From NCBI RefSeq assembly GCF_001908375.1, contig NZ_CP017241.1, positions 871,001-935,000 on the forward strand: a stretch of DNA of 64,000 nt. Direction: 5' to 3'. The notes beneath the pieces were generated by a model that saw only the letters and a list, made by a program, of their open reading frames with translations, was not told where the DNA came from and searched no databases. A program made the position numbers and the translations under genes. Source of the DNA: Rhizobium etli 8C-3. Lineage in GTDB: Bacteria > Pseudomonadota > Alphaproteobacteria > Rhizobiales > Rhizobiaceae. This document shows, in pieces, positions 46,664-55,666 of this stretch. The first letter of the stretch is position 1. Each line of letters starts with the position of its first letter.

Positions 46664-47893
46664 ATGGGCGATTTTCGTCTGACTGTTGAAGCGTCCCGTG
46701 TCCGGAGTCAGGCGTTGCGTCGATATCGCGTTGTCCGCAGCAAGCTGCGTTCCCTTCCTCACCGCTGGATTTCACCCGCCATCTTCGGCATTTGCGGGTG
46801 GCTCGCATTCCCCACCATCGCATCGCATGCCGATCTCGCCGCCATGCTCGCCGGGCTTGATCAAAGCCGCGACAACTGGCGCATGGTCATGACGAATTCT
46901 CCGGCTGGCTCCATTCATCAGGCCGAACTCGCGTTCGCGGATCCGATCGTGACGGGAACGATTGCGGCCGGCGCGGGCATGGTTCTTGCGGATGGCCGCA
47001 AGCTTGCCTTTGTCGCGAAGGCCAAGGGTCACGAGGAGACGCCCGACGAAGAACGCGTCAACCGGGCAACCAAGAAGGGCCGCATCGTTGCCGTCGAGAA
47101 GATGCAGCCGCCGAAGGATTTCTCCGCCGGCTCCATTCTCCAGCGCACGCAACTGCTTTTCCAGCCGAGCTTCGACATCAAGGACAAATCCGCCTTCGCA
47201 AAACCGAAGATCATGGGCAAGGAGATCGAGATCGCCACCAATTTCTACAGGAAGCAGCCGGTCATGCCGGAGCCCGGCGTCCCGGCAATGCTTGCAGGCC
47301 TTGTCACAAGCAACAAGGCCGATGTGCTGGCGACCGCCTATGCGCCGCCGGCCCCGGACTATGCCCGGCAATCGCCCTTCGATTCGATCCTCGGCGATCG
47401 AGCTGATGACGGCCGCTTCGTGCCGCAGATCGGCGCGGGCGATCACCCATGGGCGGCGAGCATCCTGCCTGCCAGCGTTTTTTCGGCGCGCGAGCAGCAG
47501 TGCCTTGCATCCGGCATCTATTTCGAAGCTCGCGGCGAATCGGTAAAGGGGCAGGCCGCAGTCGCTCAGGTCATTCTCAACCGCGTCAGGAACCCGGCCT
47601 ATCCGAAAACCATCTGCGGCGTCGTCTACCAGAACGAAGACTGGCGCAACCGCTGCCAGTTTTCCTTTGCCTGCGACAACATCCGCGATCGCGTCAACTC
47701 CGAAAATCACTGGCACGTTGCCCGCGACGTCGCCATGGCAGTCACGGCCGGCAAGATCTGGCTTCCGCAAGTCGGCTCCGCTACGCATTATCATGCCGTC
47801 TATGTCCGGCCGAAATGGGCAAGGACCATGGAAAAGGTCGGCCGTATCGGCCTGCACGTCTTCTATCGCACCTATGGCGGCGGCTGGAGCTGA
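46664..47893 (+). CDS. SleB-type cell wall hydrolase
   Basis: A 409-residue exported protein. An N-terminal basic stretch and hydrophobic helix (about residues 38-55, WISPAIFGICGWLAF) form a signal anchor. A long, low-conservation middle region precedes a C-terminal Hydrolase_2/SleB domain (about 285-400) beginning EQQCLASGIYFEARGE, whose glutamate is the proposed catalytic residue. VILNRVRNPAYPKTICGVVYQ and CQFSFACD are characteristic. It likely cuts peptidoglycan; in rhizobia such proteins act in wall remodelling, not germination. Confidence 0.88.
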   Translation: MGDFRLTVEASRVRSQALRRYRVVRSKLRSLPHRWISPAIFGICGWLAFPTIASHADLAAMLAGLDQSRDNWRMVMTNSPAGSIHQAELAFADPIVTGTIAAGAGMVLADGRKLAFVAKAKGHEETPDEERVNRATKKGRIVAVEKMQPPKDFSAGSILQRTQLLFQPSFDIKDKSAFAKPKIMGKEIEIATNFYRKQPVMPEPGVPAMLAGLVTSNKADVLATAYAPPAPDYARQSPFDSILGDRADDGRFVPQIGAGDHPWAASILPASVFSAREQQCLASGIYFEARGESVKGQAAVAQVILNRVRNPAYPKTICGVVYQNEDWRNRCQFSFACDNIRDRVNSENHWHVARDVAMAVTAGKIWLPQVGSATHYHAVYVRPKWARTMEKVGRIGLHVFYRTYGGGWS

Positions 47894-48042
47894 GGAAAAG
47901 GCGATCCGGCAGCGGATTTCCCCGCCGATGATCGGCTTCGAAAGCGGATTCTTTCGCTCGAATTTTGAAGGCGGTTTGAAATCCGGATCAAGCTATTGAT
48001 TCGGAACGCTAATTTTATGGCTGGACATAAGCTTCCTACGCC

Positions 48043-48071
48043 TTGACTATGGTTTCCCCTAAAACTATGTT
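48043..48071 (+). promoter_or_regulatory. Predicted promoter of the atp (F0) operon
   Basis: TTGACT (48043-48048) and TATGTT (48066-48071) are separated by exactly 17 bases, a good sigma-70-type match, about 105 bases upstream of atpI. The rest of the 283-base gap before atpI (47894-48176) has nothing else recognisable. Confidence 0.65.
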
Positions 48072-48176
48072 GCGCGCGACTTCAGAACGGGCCGAAAGGT
48101 TTTTCAGACCTTGTGTCCGTTGTCCTGAAAACCGGGGTAGCGGGGATCGCGGACAGCGGAAGACGAGGAGGAAGCC

Positions 48177-48521
48177 ATGGCGGATGACCGCGAGGAAAGT
48201 CTAGAAAAGCGCCGTGCGCAGCTGGGAGCCAAGCTCAAAGCCAAGCGCATAGATGCGGGAGAGGACGAGGCGAACGAAGCCCGCGCCGAGGTAAGCCGCA
48301 AAGGTTATGCTGAGGCGATGAAGCTTTCGAGCGAGTTCATTTCCGCCATCATCGTCGGTGCCCTTCTTGGCTATCTTTTGGACCGTTTTGTCGGCACGGC
48401 GCCTTGGGGGTTGATTGTTCTTCTGCTTCTCGGATTCTGTGCCGGTGTTTTGAACGTTCTTCGTGCTGCAGGCAAGGTTGCAAAACCAGAGCCTGGAGAG
48501 GCCGAAAACGGCAAGAAATAG
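48177..48521 (+). CDS. atpI: ATP synthase protein I
   Basis: A 114-residue membrane protein assisting c-ring assembly and possibly Mg2+ supply. The first 45 residues are charged and cytoplasmic; two transmembrane helices follow (SEFISAIIVGALLGYLLDRF and GLIVLLLLGFCAGVLNVLR). GAGGAAG lies before the ATG. It opens the F0 operon, 70 bases ahead of atpB. Confidence 0.92.
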   Translation: MADDREESLEKRRAQLGAKLKAKRIDAGEDEANEARAEVSRKGYAEAMKLSSEFISAIIVGALLGYLLDRFVGTAPWGLIVLLLLGFCAGVLNVLRAAGKVAKPEPGEAENGKK

Positions 48522-48591
48522 GGCAGGGTGCCAGGCGCTTTGTCCAGTGTGATGATCCCGCAGTCGCGGGCCAAAGAAGAGAGAACAAGCG

Positions 48592-49344
48592 GTGTCTAAC
48601 GATCCGACCCATCAGTTCCTGATCCAGAAGATTGTGCCGATCGAAATCGGCGGGATTGATTTCTCGTTTACCAACGCTTCTCTCTTCATGGCGGCATCTG
48701 CTGCCGTTGCTGCAGGCTTCCTTTATTTCTCGACGTCGAATCGCGCGATTGTTCCTGGCCGCTCGCAGTCGGTCGCGGAAATGTCTTACGAATTCATCGC
48801 AGGAATGCTGAAGGAAGGCGCAGGAACCAAGGGGATGAAGTTCTTCCCGCTGGTCTTTTCGCTCTTCATGTTCGTACTGACGGCAAACCTGCTTGGCATG
48901 TTCCCGTATTTCTTCACGGTGACGAGCCAGATCATCGTCACCTTCGCCTTGGCGCTGCTCGTCATCGGCACGGTTCTCGTCTACGGCTTCTATAAGCACG
49001 GCTTCCATTTCCTGAATGTCTTCGTGCCCTCGGGCGTGCCGGGCATTCTTCTGCCGCTGGTGGTGACGATCGAAATCATCTCCTTCCTGTCCCGCCCCAT
49101 TTCACTTTCCGTTCGTCTTTTCGCCAACATGCTCGCCGGTCACATCACGCTGAAGGTGTTCGCAGGCTTCGTCGCCTCGCTTGGAGCCCTCGGTGCACTC
49201 GGTGTCGGCGGTGCCGTTCTTCCCCTCATCATGACGGTCGCCCTGACCGGTCTCGAGTTCCTCGTCGCCTTCCTCCAGGCTTACGTCTTTGCGGTGCTGA
49301 CATGCATGTACCTCAACGACGCAGTTCATCCGGGTGGCCACTAA
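48592..49344 (+). CDS. atpB: ATP synthase F0 subunit a
   Basis: A 250-residue proton-channel subunit of the inner membrane with five to six hydrophobic helices. The essential arginine is in [13 protein letters not shown], and [21 protein letters not shown] is the last helix (given as [16 protein letters not shown]). The start is GTG at 48592 with AAGAAGAGAG upstream. Subunits of F1 are not in this window, as expected in alphaproteobacteria where F0 and F1 operons are separate. Confidence 0.95.
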   Translation: MSNDPTHQFLIQKIVPIEIGGIDFSFTNASLFMAASAAVAAGFLYFSTSNRAIVPGRSQSVAEMSYEFIAGMLKEGAGTKGMKFFPLVFSLFMFVLTANLLGMFPYFFTVTSQIIVTFALALLVIGTVLVYGFYKHGFHFLNVFVPSGVPGILLPLVVTIEIISFLSRPISLSVRLFANMLAGHITLKVFAGFVASLGALGALGVGGAVLPLIMTVALTGLEFLVAFLQAYVFAVLTCMYLNDAVHPGGH

Positions 49345-49412
49345 GGATACCGACATTGACGTCAACGGGCGTCAGTCAATTCGCCGCAACAACCATTTCA
49401 AAGGAGTTCAAC

Positions 49413-49640
49413 ATGGAAGCGGAAGCAGCAAAGTTCATCGGTGCAGGTCTGGCTTGCTTTGGTATGGCCGGTACGGCTCTCGGCCTCGGCAACATCTTCG
49501 GCAACTACCTCGCCGGCGCGCTGCGCAACCCGTCTGCTGCCGACAGCCAGTTCGGCCGTCTGGTCTTCGGCTTCGCCGTTACGGAAGCTCTGGGCATCTT
49601 CTCGCTGCTCGTCGCTCTCCTTCTGCTTTTCGCCGTCTAA
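49413..49640 (+). CDS. atpE: ATP synthase F0 subunit c
   Basis: A 75-residue two-helix proteolipid that forms the rotating c-ring. The proton-carrying glutamate is in [13 protein letters not shown] (helix 2), and the polar loop RNPSAADSQ connects the helices, with the glycine-rich helix 1 [20 protein letters not shown] sits 8 bases before the ATG. It is followed by a stable inverted repeat before the b' gene. Confidence 0.97.
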   Translation: MEAEAAKFIGAGLACFGMAGTALGLGNIFGNYLAGALRNPSAADSQFGRLVFGFAVTEALGIFSLLVALLLLFAV

Positions 49641-49653
49641 TATCGGTGAATTG

Positions 49654-49690
49654 AAGGATCACGGCCTGCGACCAGCAAGCCGTGATCCTT
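49654..49690 (+). promoter_or_regulatory. 12-bp perfect inverted repeat between atpE and the b' gene
   Basis: AAGGATCACGGC pairs perfectly with GCCGTGATCCTT around a 13-base loop; only a weak T-rich stretch (TGTATTTG) follows. In this position it may stabilise the upstream atpI-B-E mRNA or partly terminate transcription, which would help make more subunit c than b/b'. That role is inference from position and structure. Confidence 0.7.
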
Positions 49691-49718
49691 TGTATTTGCA
49701 GTACACCTGGAGGTGAGC

Positions 49719-50360
49719 ATGTTTTTTGTGACCCCGGCCTATGCTCAAGAAGCTCCGGCGGGAACGGCAGAACCGGGTGCAGCGCCCGCCACGGACCCGC
49801 ATGCCGCCCCGGCGCCGGGCGAGGTCCATACCGAGACCGGCGTTCCCGGTGGCGAGCATGGCGGCGGTGTTTTCCCGCCTTTCGATTCGTCGACTTACGC
49901 ATCCCAGCTACTTTGGCTGGCGATCACCTTCGCCATTTTCTTCTTGCTCATGCAAAAGGTCATTACGCCGCGCATCGGCGGAATCCTCGAGCAGCGCCAT
50001 AAGCGCATCTCGCAGGATCTCGACGAGGCAAGCCGTCTGAAGGCGGAAGCCGATGCCGACGTTGCAGCCTATGAAGCTGAACTCGCTGCGGCCCGCGCCA
50101 AGTCGAACTCGATCGGCTCTGCCGCGCGCGACGCCGCCAAGGCCAGGGCTGAAGAGGAGCGCCGCGCCGTCGAAGCCAGCCTCTCGGAGAAGCTGAAAGC
50201 TGCCGAGGGCCGCATCGCCGACATCAAGGCGAAGGCATTTGCAGACGTCGGAACGATCGCCGAGGAGACGGCCTCTGCCGTCATCGAACAGCTGATCGGC
50301 GGCACGGCCGTCAAGACAGACGTTGCCGCTGCTGTCGCAGCCGCCAAGAAGGAGGCTTGA
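49719..50360 (+). CDS. atpF': ATP synthase F0 subunit b'
   Basis: A 213-residue peripheral-stalk subunit, the b' form of alphaproteobacteria. Unusually it starts with TPAYAQE, like the end of a signal peptide, followed by about 35 Pro/Ala/Gly-rich residues before the transmembrane helix ([19 protein letters not shown]). A long alpha-helical, Ala/Glu/Lys-rich coiled coil fills the rest (about 85-205). TGGAGG lies five bases before the ATG, which is why 49719 is chosen over a GTG at 49713. Confidence 0.93.
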   Translation: MFFVTPAYAQEAPAGTAEPGAAPATDPHAAPAPGEVHTETGVPGGEHGGGVFPPFDSSTYASQLLWLAITFAIFFLLMQKVITPRIGGILEQRHKRISQDLDEASRLKAEADADVAAYEAELAAARAKSNSIGSAARDAAKARAEEERRAVEASLSEKLKAAEGRIADIKAKAFADVGTIAEETASAVIEQLIGGTAVKTDVAAAVAAAKKEA

Positions 50361-50363
50361 TCG

Positions 50364-50849
50364 ATGGTACTTGATGCAACTTTCTTCGCCCTTGTCGGCC
50401 TCGTCCTGTTCCTGGCCCTCGTCGTCTATCTGAAGGTTCCGGGCATGATGGCAAAGTCGCTCGACGACCGCGCCGATCAGATCCGCAACGAGCTGGCCGA
50501 AGCCAAGCGCCTGCGCGAAGAGGCTCAGCATCTGCTGGCCGAATACCAGCGCAAGCGCAAGGAAGCGGAAGCGGAGGCTGCGCATATCGTCGCTGCCGCC
50601 GAGCGGGAAGCCGAGATGCTGACTGCCGACGCGAAGAAGAAGACGGAAGAGTTCGTCGCCAACCGGACGGCCCTTTCGGAACAGAAGATCAAGCAGGCGG
50701 AAGCAGATGCGATGAAAGCCGTCCGCTCGGCTGCCGTCGATCTGGCGATCGCCGCGGCTGAAACGGTTCTCGCCAAGAAGGCCGACGGCAAGATACAGGC
50801 CGACCTCTTCAAGGGCGCCGTCGGCGAAGTGAAGACGCGCTTGAACTGA
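50364..50849 (+). CDS. atpF: ATP synthase F0 subunit b
   Basis: A 161-residue peripheral-stalk subunit. One N-terminal transmembrane helix (TFFALVGLVLFLALVVYLKV) is followed by a charged coiled coil (RADQIRNELAEAKRLREEA, HLLAEYQRKRKEAE). It starts three bases after the b' stop, pairs with b' in the stalk linking F0 to F1, and is the last gene of the operon before a terminator. Confidence 0.95.
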   Translation: MVLDATFFALVGLVLFLALVVYLKVPGMMAKSLDDRADQIRNELAEAKRLREEAQHLLAEYQRKRKEAEAEAAHIVAAAEREAEMLTADAKKKTEEFVANRTALSEQKIKQAEADAMKAVRSAAVDLAIAAAETVLAKKADGKIQADLFKGAVGEVKTRLN

Positions 50850-50875
50850 CGTTCCTTTCATGCGGATCTGGAAAG

Positions 50876-50896
50876 GCCCCGGCAACGGGGCTTTTT
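50876..50896 (+). terminator. Rho-independent terminator of the atp operon
   Basis: GCCCCG/CGGGGC stem with a GCAA loop followed by five T, 26 bases after the atpF stop codon. Confidence 0.88.
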
Positions 50897-50961
50897 CTAT
50901 TGGCGGCAATGCGACTTGCCGGTAGTCCTGGTGTTGAAGGATAGCAGGTTCCGGACCGATC

Positions 50962-51683
50962 TTGCGTGACGGGCTTTTATGGCGCGCCACGCGCCCGTGG
51001 AGTGCGGATGTGCATTCTCTTCTTGGGCACCTCGTGGGGTGCGGCTTTGCTTCAGCACCACGATCGGCAGGCTATGATGTGTATTTCGAGCGTGTGACAT
51101 TTATCGAGGGCGATTGCGGCGACCTCGATAATGTCCAAACGCACTACGACACGGTACTGACTTCTGCGGCGCGATTGCTGCGCATCTACCACGATTGCTC
51201 GGCATCCTTTCCGAAGTCCGCTGAAGGCGCCTGGCAGCTCAACCCGAGACCGCCGCTTGAAGCCTTCATGGCGATTTTGCGCCGTACAACGTCGTCACCT
51301 GCAACGGCAAGGCGATAGGCATCATCGATTTCGAAGCGGCTCATCCCGGCCGAGACTGGGATATTGCCTATGCTGTCTATCGATGGGCGCCGCTGTCGAG
51401 ACATATCGCGGGAGGCAGCATTGTCGCGACAGGAAGATCAAATCGTCCGTGCGAGGGACTTCCTCGACGCTTACGGCGTGTCGGCCGATCAACGCGCCGC
51501 TTTTCCCGATCTTGTCCTCGAGCGCTTGAAGGCGCTCGTCGCCTTCATGGAGAAGGAAGCGGCGCAGGGATCGGAAAGGTACCTCAAGGATATCGACGAG
51601 GGACATCATCGGCTTTTTGCCGCTGACATCGGCTACATCCGTGTTCATCGGCGCCGAATCGCGGCCGGGGTCATGGCCACTTG
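50962..51683 (+). pseudogene. Frameshifted aminoglycoside phosphotransferase-family gene
   Basis: Three reading frames together give one APH-family protein. Frame 1 (from 50962): WRATRPWSADVHSLLGHL and VTFIEGD up to LNPRPPLE. Frame 2 (from about 51269): the Brenner-type catalytic HGDFAPYNVV and IGIIDFEAAHPGRDWDIAYA. Frame 3 (from about 51450): DFLDAYGVSADQRAAFPDL to the C-terminal helix ending RRRIAAG. At least two frameshifts separate the pieces and the first has no good start. The catalytic motifs themselves survive. The original enzyme would have been about 240-260 residues, a small-molecule kinase of unknown substrate. Confidence 0.75.
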
Positions 51684-51866
51684 GTCAACCGGTTGCAAGC
51701 CGAAAGGTCGATCCTGCCACAAAGCCGCCGCCCGATGGTCGGCAGATCGCCTTCCTATTGCCGCAGCGAAATCGTCTGAGAGTCACATTGTCGCCGGATC
51801 GTTCCTCAACCCTAGCCGACGGCCAAGGCAGTATGTCGCCGTCCACGCCATCACAGAGGAATGAAT

Positions 51867-52307
51867 ATGATCACTCGTTACACCCCTGTTGCATCGTTGA
51901 CCGCTGCAGCTCTCAGCTTGATGTTTCTCACCAACGCTGCCTCTGCTCAGCAGTCAGCTCCAGCGCAGCAACCGGTTCAAGGGTAACCAGAAAGCAAAGG
52001 CGCGGCCGCAACCGTCAGCGATCAGAAAATCGAGGCCTTTGCGGTCGCCTATCTCCAGGTTGACCAGCTCAGGCAGGAATACTCGGCCAAGATCGGAGCA
52101 ACAAAGGACACGGCAGCGAAGCAACAGCTGCAGACCGAAGCCAGTAAGCAAATGGTTCAGGCCGTGGAAGCCTCTCCAGGAATCTCGCTCGATGAGTATA
52201 ACTCAATCCTGACCGCCGCGCAGAACGATCCGGCGCTCGTCAAGAGAGTTCAGGAAAAGCTCCAGGAATCTGCCCCCGCCCAGCGCCCGCCCGCCACTGA
52301 GCAGTAA
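51867..52307 (+). pseudogene. DUF4168-family secreted protein gene broken by an in-frame stop
   Basis: Start ATG 51867 (AGAGGA six bases upstream) encodes a signal peptide (TAAALSLMFLTNAASAQ). A TAA at 51984-51986 interrupts the frame after 39 codons. Beyond it the same frame runs 107 codons to a normal stop at 52305, with VSDQKIEAFAVAYLQVDQLR and SPGISLDEYNSILTAAQNDP, hallmarks of DUF4168. A single CAA/GAA-to-TAA change would explain it. It lies next to another decayed gene. Confidence 0.75.
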
Positions 52308-52407
52308 GCTGTGCGCCGGGACTGCACTGTGGTGGTGTTCTGGTTCCGTTGAAGCGGTTTGAATGACCGCTTCAATCATCACCTGCGAACGGAAATGCTG
52401 CTTCTGC

Positions 52408-53127
52408 TCACGGACGCCTTTGCAGCAGCATAAGCTGTTCCTCCAGAATTTCGTCCATTGCGTCGCCTTCGGTGCCGTTCTTCTTCAACGGCCGGAAGCT
52501 CATGCGGTGAAGCGAGCAGGGGCCATGCTGCTCGATGCCGGCGCGGTGCTGCGCCGTGCCGTAACCCACATGCGCGGCAAATCCGTAATCGGGGAAGACG
52601 GCATCTGCACGCGCCATCATCCGGTCGCGAGTCACCTTGGCAACGATGGAAGCGGCGGCGATTGAGACCGAGCGCGCGTCGCCCTTGACCACCGCTTGGC
52701 CCGGGCACTCCAGCCCCGGCGGTACGTCGAGGCCGTCGGTCAGCACGTAACGTGCAGGGATAGCAAGGCCGCAGATTGCCCGGCGCATGGCATCAAGGCT
52801 TGCCTTGCGGATATCCGTGAGGTCGATGTGTGTGGAACTCGACGATGCGATGGAAACCGTCGCTGTTGCGAGGATTTGGTCGAATAGTTGTTCGCGCCGT
52901 TGCGCCGAGAGCTGCTTGGAATCGTTCAGCCCGTCCGGGATACGCCTGGGATCGAGAATGACGGCTGCGGCGACGACAGGCCCGGCCAGAGGGCCGCGCC
53001 CTGCCTCATCGGCGCCAGCGACCGGCCAGTGACCGGCCTTGCGTGCTTTCAGTTCCAGCTTGAAGTCCGGAACGAGCGGCACCTCTTCAAAAAGCAGAGG
53101 AGAATCGGGTGACGTGCGAGGTTTCAT
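52408..53127 (-). CDS. rnhB: Ribonuclease HII
   Basis: A 239-residue endonuclease that cuts RNA in RNA-DNA hybrids, including single misincorporated ribonucleotides. The signature [20 protein letters not shown] holds the catalytic Asp-Glu pair near residue 37; [23 protein letters not shown] and [14 protein letters not shown] complete the active site. The start at 53127 ([13 protein letters not shown]) is the natural one; a longer frame to 53187 is in the spacer. The 186-base spacer to the radical SAM gene shows no gene. Confidence 0.96.
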   Translation of the reverse strand: MKPRTSPDSPLLFEEVPLVPDFKLELKARKAGHWPVAGADEAGRGPLAGPVVAAAVILDPRRIPDGLNDSKQLSAQRREQLFDQILATATVSIASSSSTHIDLTDIRKASLDAMRRAICGLAIPARYVLTDGLDVPPGLECPGQAVVKGDARSVSIAAASIVAKVTRDRMMARADAVFPDYGFAAHVGYGTAQHRAGIEQHGPCSLHRMSFRPLKKNGTEGDAMDEILEEQLMLLQRRP

Positions 53128-53313
53128 GCGGCTGAACCTCGCACGCCAACCCGATTTCCTGCAAGCCCCCGGATCAGGGCGGCGCACCGGGGGCTCAGGC
53201 CGCGGAACGGATAGGGGAGCCGTCCGCGGCGCAAGAGGCCAGGGCGGCGGCCTCCTGCGGGATAACTCGTTGTGGCATCCTGGGGCGGCCCCCAGGGAAT
53301 GCCTGTGTTCGGC

Positions 53314-54471
53314 CTAAAGCAGCTTAAGCTGCACGCCGCTGCCATCCGGCGGCACGAAAATATCGTCACGAAGCGGTATGCTGCGCCTCGTCATGCCGAG
53401 TCGTTTCGTCGCCATCTCGAATCGGCGGGCGAGCTGCCATGCATATGGGCCGGCGCCTTTCATGCGCTTGCCGAATTCGGCATCGTAATCCTTGCCGCCA
53501 CGCATCGAGCGCACCAGCGACATGACGTGCCGGTAGCGATCCGGATAGTTCTGAAGCAGCCAGTCGCGGAAGAGCGGAGAGACTTCCAGCGGCAGGCGCA
53601 GGATCACGTAGCCCGCCTCCAGCGCACCGGCAACCTTTGCCGCCTCGAGTATGCGTTCCAGCTCGTGGTCGTTCAGCGCGGGGATCATCGGGGCAGCCAT
53701 TACCGAAGTTGGAATGCCTGCCTCTGCCAGGGCCTGGATCGCCTCCAGCCGGCGTGGCGGCGTGGCGGCGCGCGGTTCCATCACACGGGCAAGCTTGCGG
53801 TCGAGCGTGGTTACCGAAAGCGCGGTACGCACAAGGCCCTTGGCGGCCATCTCCTGCAGGATATCGATATCGCGCAGAATCAGTGCCGACTTGGTGACGA
53901 TCGAGACCGGATGGTTTGCCTTGTTCAGCACTTCGAGGATCTGCCGCATGATGCGCCATTCCTTCTCGATCGGCTGGTAGGGATCGGTATTGGTTCCGAT
54001 GGCGATGACCCGCGGCTTGTAGCCGGGCCTGGCAAGCTCGCGCTCCAAAAGTTTGGCTGCATCCGGCTTGGCAAACAGCCTGGCTTCGAAATCGAGGCCT
54101 GCCGAAAGCCCCATATAGGCGTGCGTCGGCCGGGCGAAGCAGTAGATGCAGCCGTGTTCGCAGCCGCGATAGGGATTGATCGAACGGTCGAATGGAACGT
54201 CGGGCGATTCGTTGCGAGTGATCGCCGTGCGCGGCTTTTCGATCTGCACTTCGGTCTTGAAGGGCGGCAGTTCTTCCAGCGTCTGCCAGCCGTCGTCGAA
54301 GGCCTCGCGGTGTATCGGCTCGAAGCGCCCTCCAGGATTCAGTCCGGCAGCGCGGCCGCGGCGCCGGTCGGCCTCGATGCGAAGGCCGGAAGAGGCGATC
54401 ATCGCTTCGGCAATATCCGCCGTATTGGCAGGCGCAAACGCAGCCTGCCCCGCAAGGGACTGTTTGTTCAT
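53314..54471 (-). CDS. Radical SAM protein, PA0069/SplB-like
   Basis: A 385-residue radical S-adenosylmethionine protein. The cluster motif Cx3Cx2C is in INPYRGCEHGCIYCFARPTH (C at about residues 104, 108 and 111), followed by DFEARLFAKPDA, IGTNTDPYQPIEKEW and the SAM-binding SVTTLDRKLARVMEP. This is the family sometimes annotated as PA0069 or 'DNA repair photolyase' (spore photoproduct lyase-like) because of its similarity to SplB. The reaction in non-spore formers is unknown. Confidence 0.87.
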   Translation of the reverse strand: MNKQSLAGQAAFAPANTADIAEAMIASSGLRIEADRRRGRAAGLNPGGRFEPIHREAFDDGWQTLEELPPFKTEVQIEKPRTAITRNESPDVPFDRSINPYRGCEHGCIYCFARPTHAYMGLSAGLDFEARLFAKPDAAKLLERELARPGYKPRVIAIGTNTDPYQPIEKEWRIMRQILEVLNKANHPVSIVTKSALILRDIDILQEMAAKGLVRTALSVTTLDRKLARVMEPRAATPPRRLEAIQALAEAGIPTSVMAAPMIPALNDHELERILEAAKVAGALEAGYVILRLPLEVSPLFRDWLLQNYPDRYRHVMSLVRSMRGGKDYDAEFGKRMKGAGPYAWQLARRFEMATKRLGMTRRSIPLRDDIFVPPDGSGVQLKLL

Positions 54472-54607
54472 CGGATTCTCCCGCGACGACGCGTTTGCAT
54501 TCGCCCGTCTTGATGATTAAATTCCTATCGGCAAAAAGAGAACAATGCAAGAACAAAATGAGGAAAGTCACACTGGCAATTTCTGTGCGGCGCTTTATAA
54601 ATAAACA

Positions 54608-55126
54608 ATGTTGACGGTTGTTTTGGAGTGCCAGGATCAGGAGCCTGAACTGGCGCAGACTTTGTCGGTGCTGGTGGCGGGTGCAGTCGAAGGGCTTGTG
54701 AGCGATGTAGTCGTGCTCGATCACGGCTCGCGCGATGGTACATCGAAGGTGGCCGATGCGGCCGGGTGCCGCTTCCATTCACAATGGGACATCAAGGATG
54801 TATTGCGCTCGGCCCGGGGCGAGTGGCTGCTTTTCGTCGAACCCGGCGCCCGGCCGCAGGCTGGTTGGATAGACGAAATCGCCGAATATGTCGCCCTTAA
54901 CAAAGTTCCGGCGCGTTTCACCGCCTCGCGCGGATACAGGCGCCCGTTTTTCCAGCGGGTAGGACGGTCGCTGCCGCCGTTGGAGCTCGGCCTTCTCCTG
55001 CCGAAAAAACACGCGATTGCCGCCGCAAGAAGCGGAATGCGCCTCTCGGAATTTGCCAAGGGGCAGAAACTGCGCAAGCTTTCCAGCGAACTGATTCCCT
55101 CCTGGGTCGCCCGCTCCGCACGATAG
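54608..55126 (+). CDS. Family 2 glycosyltransferase-like protein (short)
   Basis: A 172-residue protein with a GT-A-like nucleotide-sugar fold: MLTVVLECQDQEPEL at the start, VVVLDHGSRDGTSKVADAAG (given in parts: VVVLDHGSRDGTS) and WLLFVEPGARPQAGWIDEI, where a D-x-D-like site would be expected. It is shorter than typical GT2 enzymes (over 220 residues) and the DxD position reads EPGA, so it may be a non-catalytic relative. It has no transmembrane segment. Function unknown; it is a single gene between two unrelated ones. Confidence 0.7.
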   Translation: MLTVVLECQDQEPELAQTLSVLVAGAVEGLVSDVVVLDHGSRDGTSKVADAAGCRFHSQWDIKDVLRSARGEWLLFVEPGARPQAGWIDEIAEYVALNKVPARFTASRGYRRPFFQRVGRSLPPLELGLLLPKKHAIAAARSGMRLSEFAKGQKLRKLSSELIPSWVARSAR

Positions 55127-55309
55127 CGCACAAATTGTTCGGCATTCGTTCTAAAGATGGCGCCCGATACGATTTCGCGCTATAATTCAGTCATGGCCCC
55201 GCCCGAGCGCGCCTCGCCTCCTGGCGGTCCATGGAATGCCGATAGACGGCAGAACAGGTCACAGCGGAAGTCTCCTCTTCTGCCGGGTTTCCGGCGAAGG
55301 AGGTGCGTC

Positions 55310-55624
55310 ATGAAACGCAATATGATCCGCGGCCTTTTGGCCGTCATATTGGCGACATTGGTGTTCGCGCATCCGCACTCGGCAGCATCGCAGATGATGC
55401 GCAGTTGCGCAGACCGATCCGAGATCGTCAAGTTTCTGGACAAGAACTTTGCCGAAAAGCTCACCGCGGTCGGTCTGATCAACCAGAATGCCATTCTTGA
55501 GGTCTATGCCGCCAAGAGCGGCACCTGGACACTCATCGTCACGGATGTGCACGGCGTCAGCTGCTTTCTTCTGTCGGGTGACAGCTGGGAAACGATACCC
55601 GTTCCGCCGGGCCTCGATACATAG
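55310..55624 (+). CDS. Small secreted hypothetical protein
   Basis: A 104-residue protein with an N-terminal signal peptide (MKRNMIRGLLAVILATLVF, probable cleavage near HSAAS about residue 27). The mature part has two cysteines (CADRSEIVKFLDKNFAEKL and SCFLLSGDSWE), likely disulfide-bonded in the periplasm. GAAGGAGG lies upstream of the ATG, well placed. I do not recognise the family; it resembles small rhizobial periplasmic conserved hypotheticals. Confidence 0.75.
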   Translation: MKRNMIRGLLAVILATLVFAHPHSAASQMMRSCADRSEIVKFLDKNFAEKLTAVGLINQNAILEVYAAKSGTWTLIVTDVHGVSCFLLSGDSWETIPVPPGLDT

Positions 55625-55666
55625 CGCAATCAGGCGGCCGCCGCCATCTCGCGCCGGGGCAGCAGT

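Noticed and set aside
51361..51864. Complete 166-codon gene from 51364
   Set aside because: Its first third is out-of-frame noise and only the part from about 51450 matches the C-terminus of the broken phosphotransferase; it is a piece of that pseudogene.
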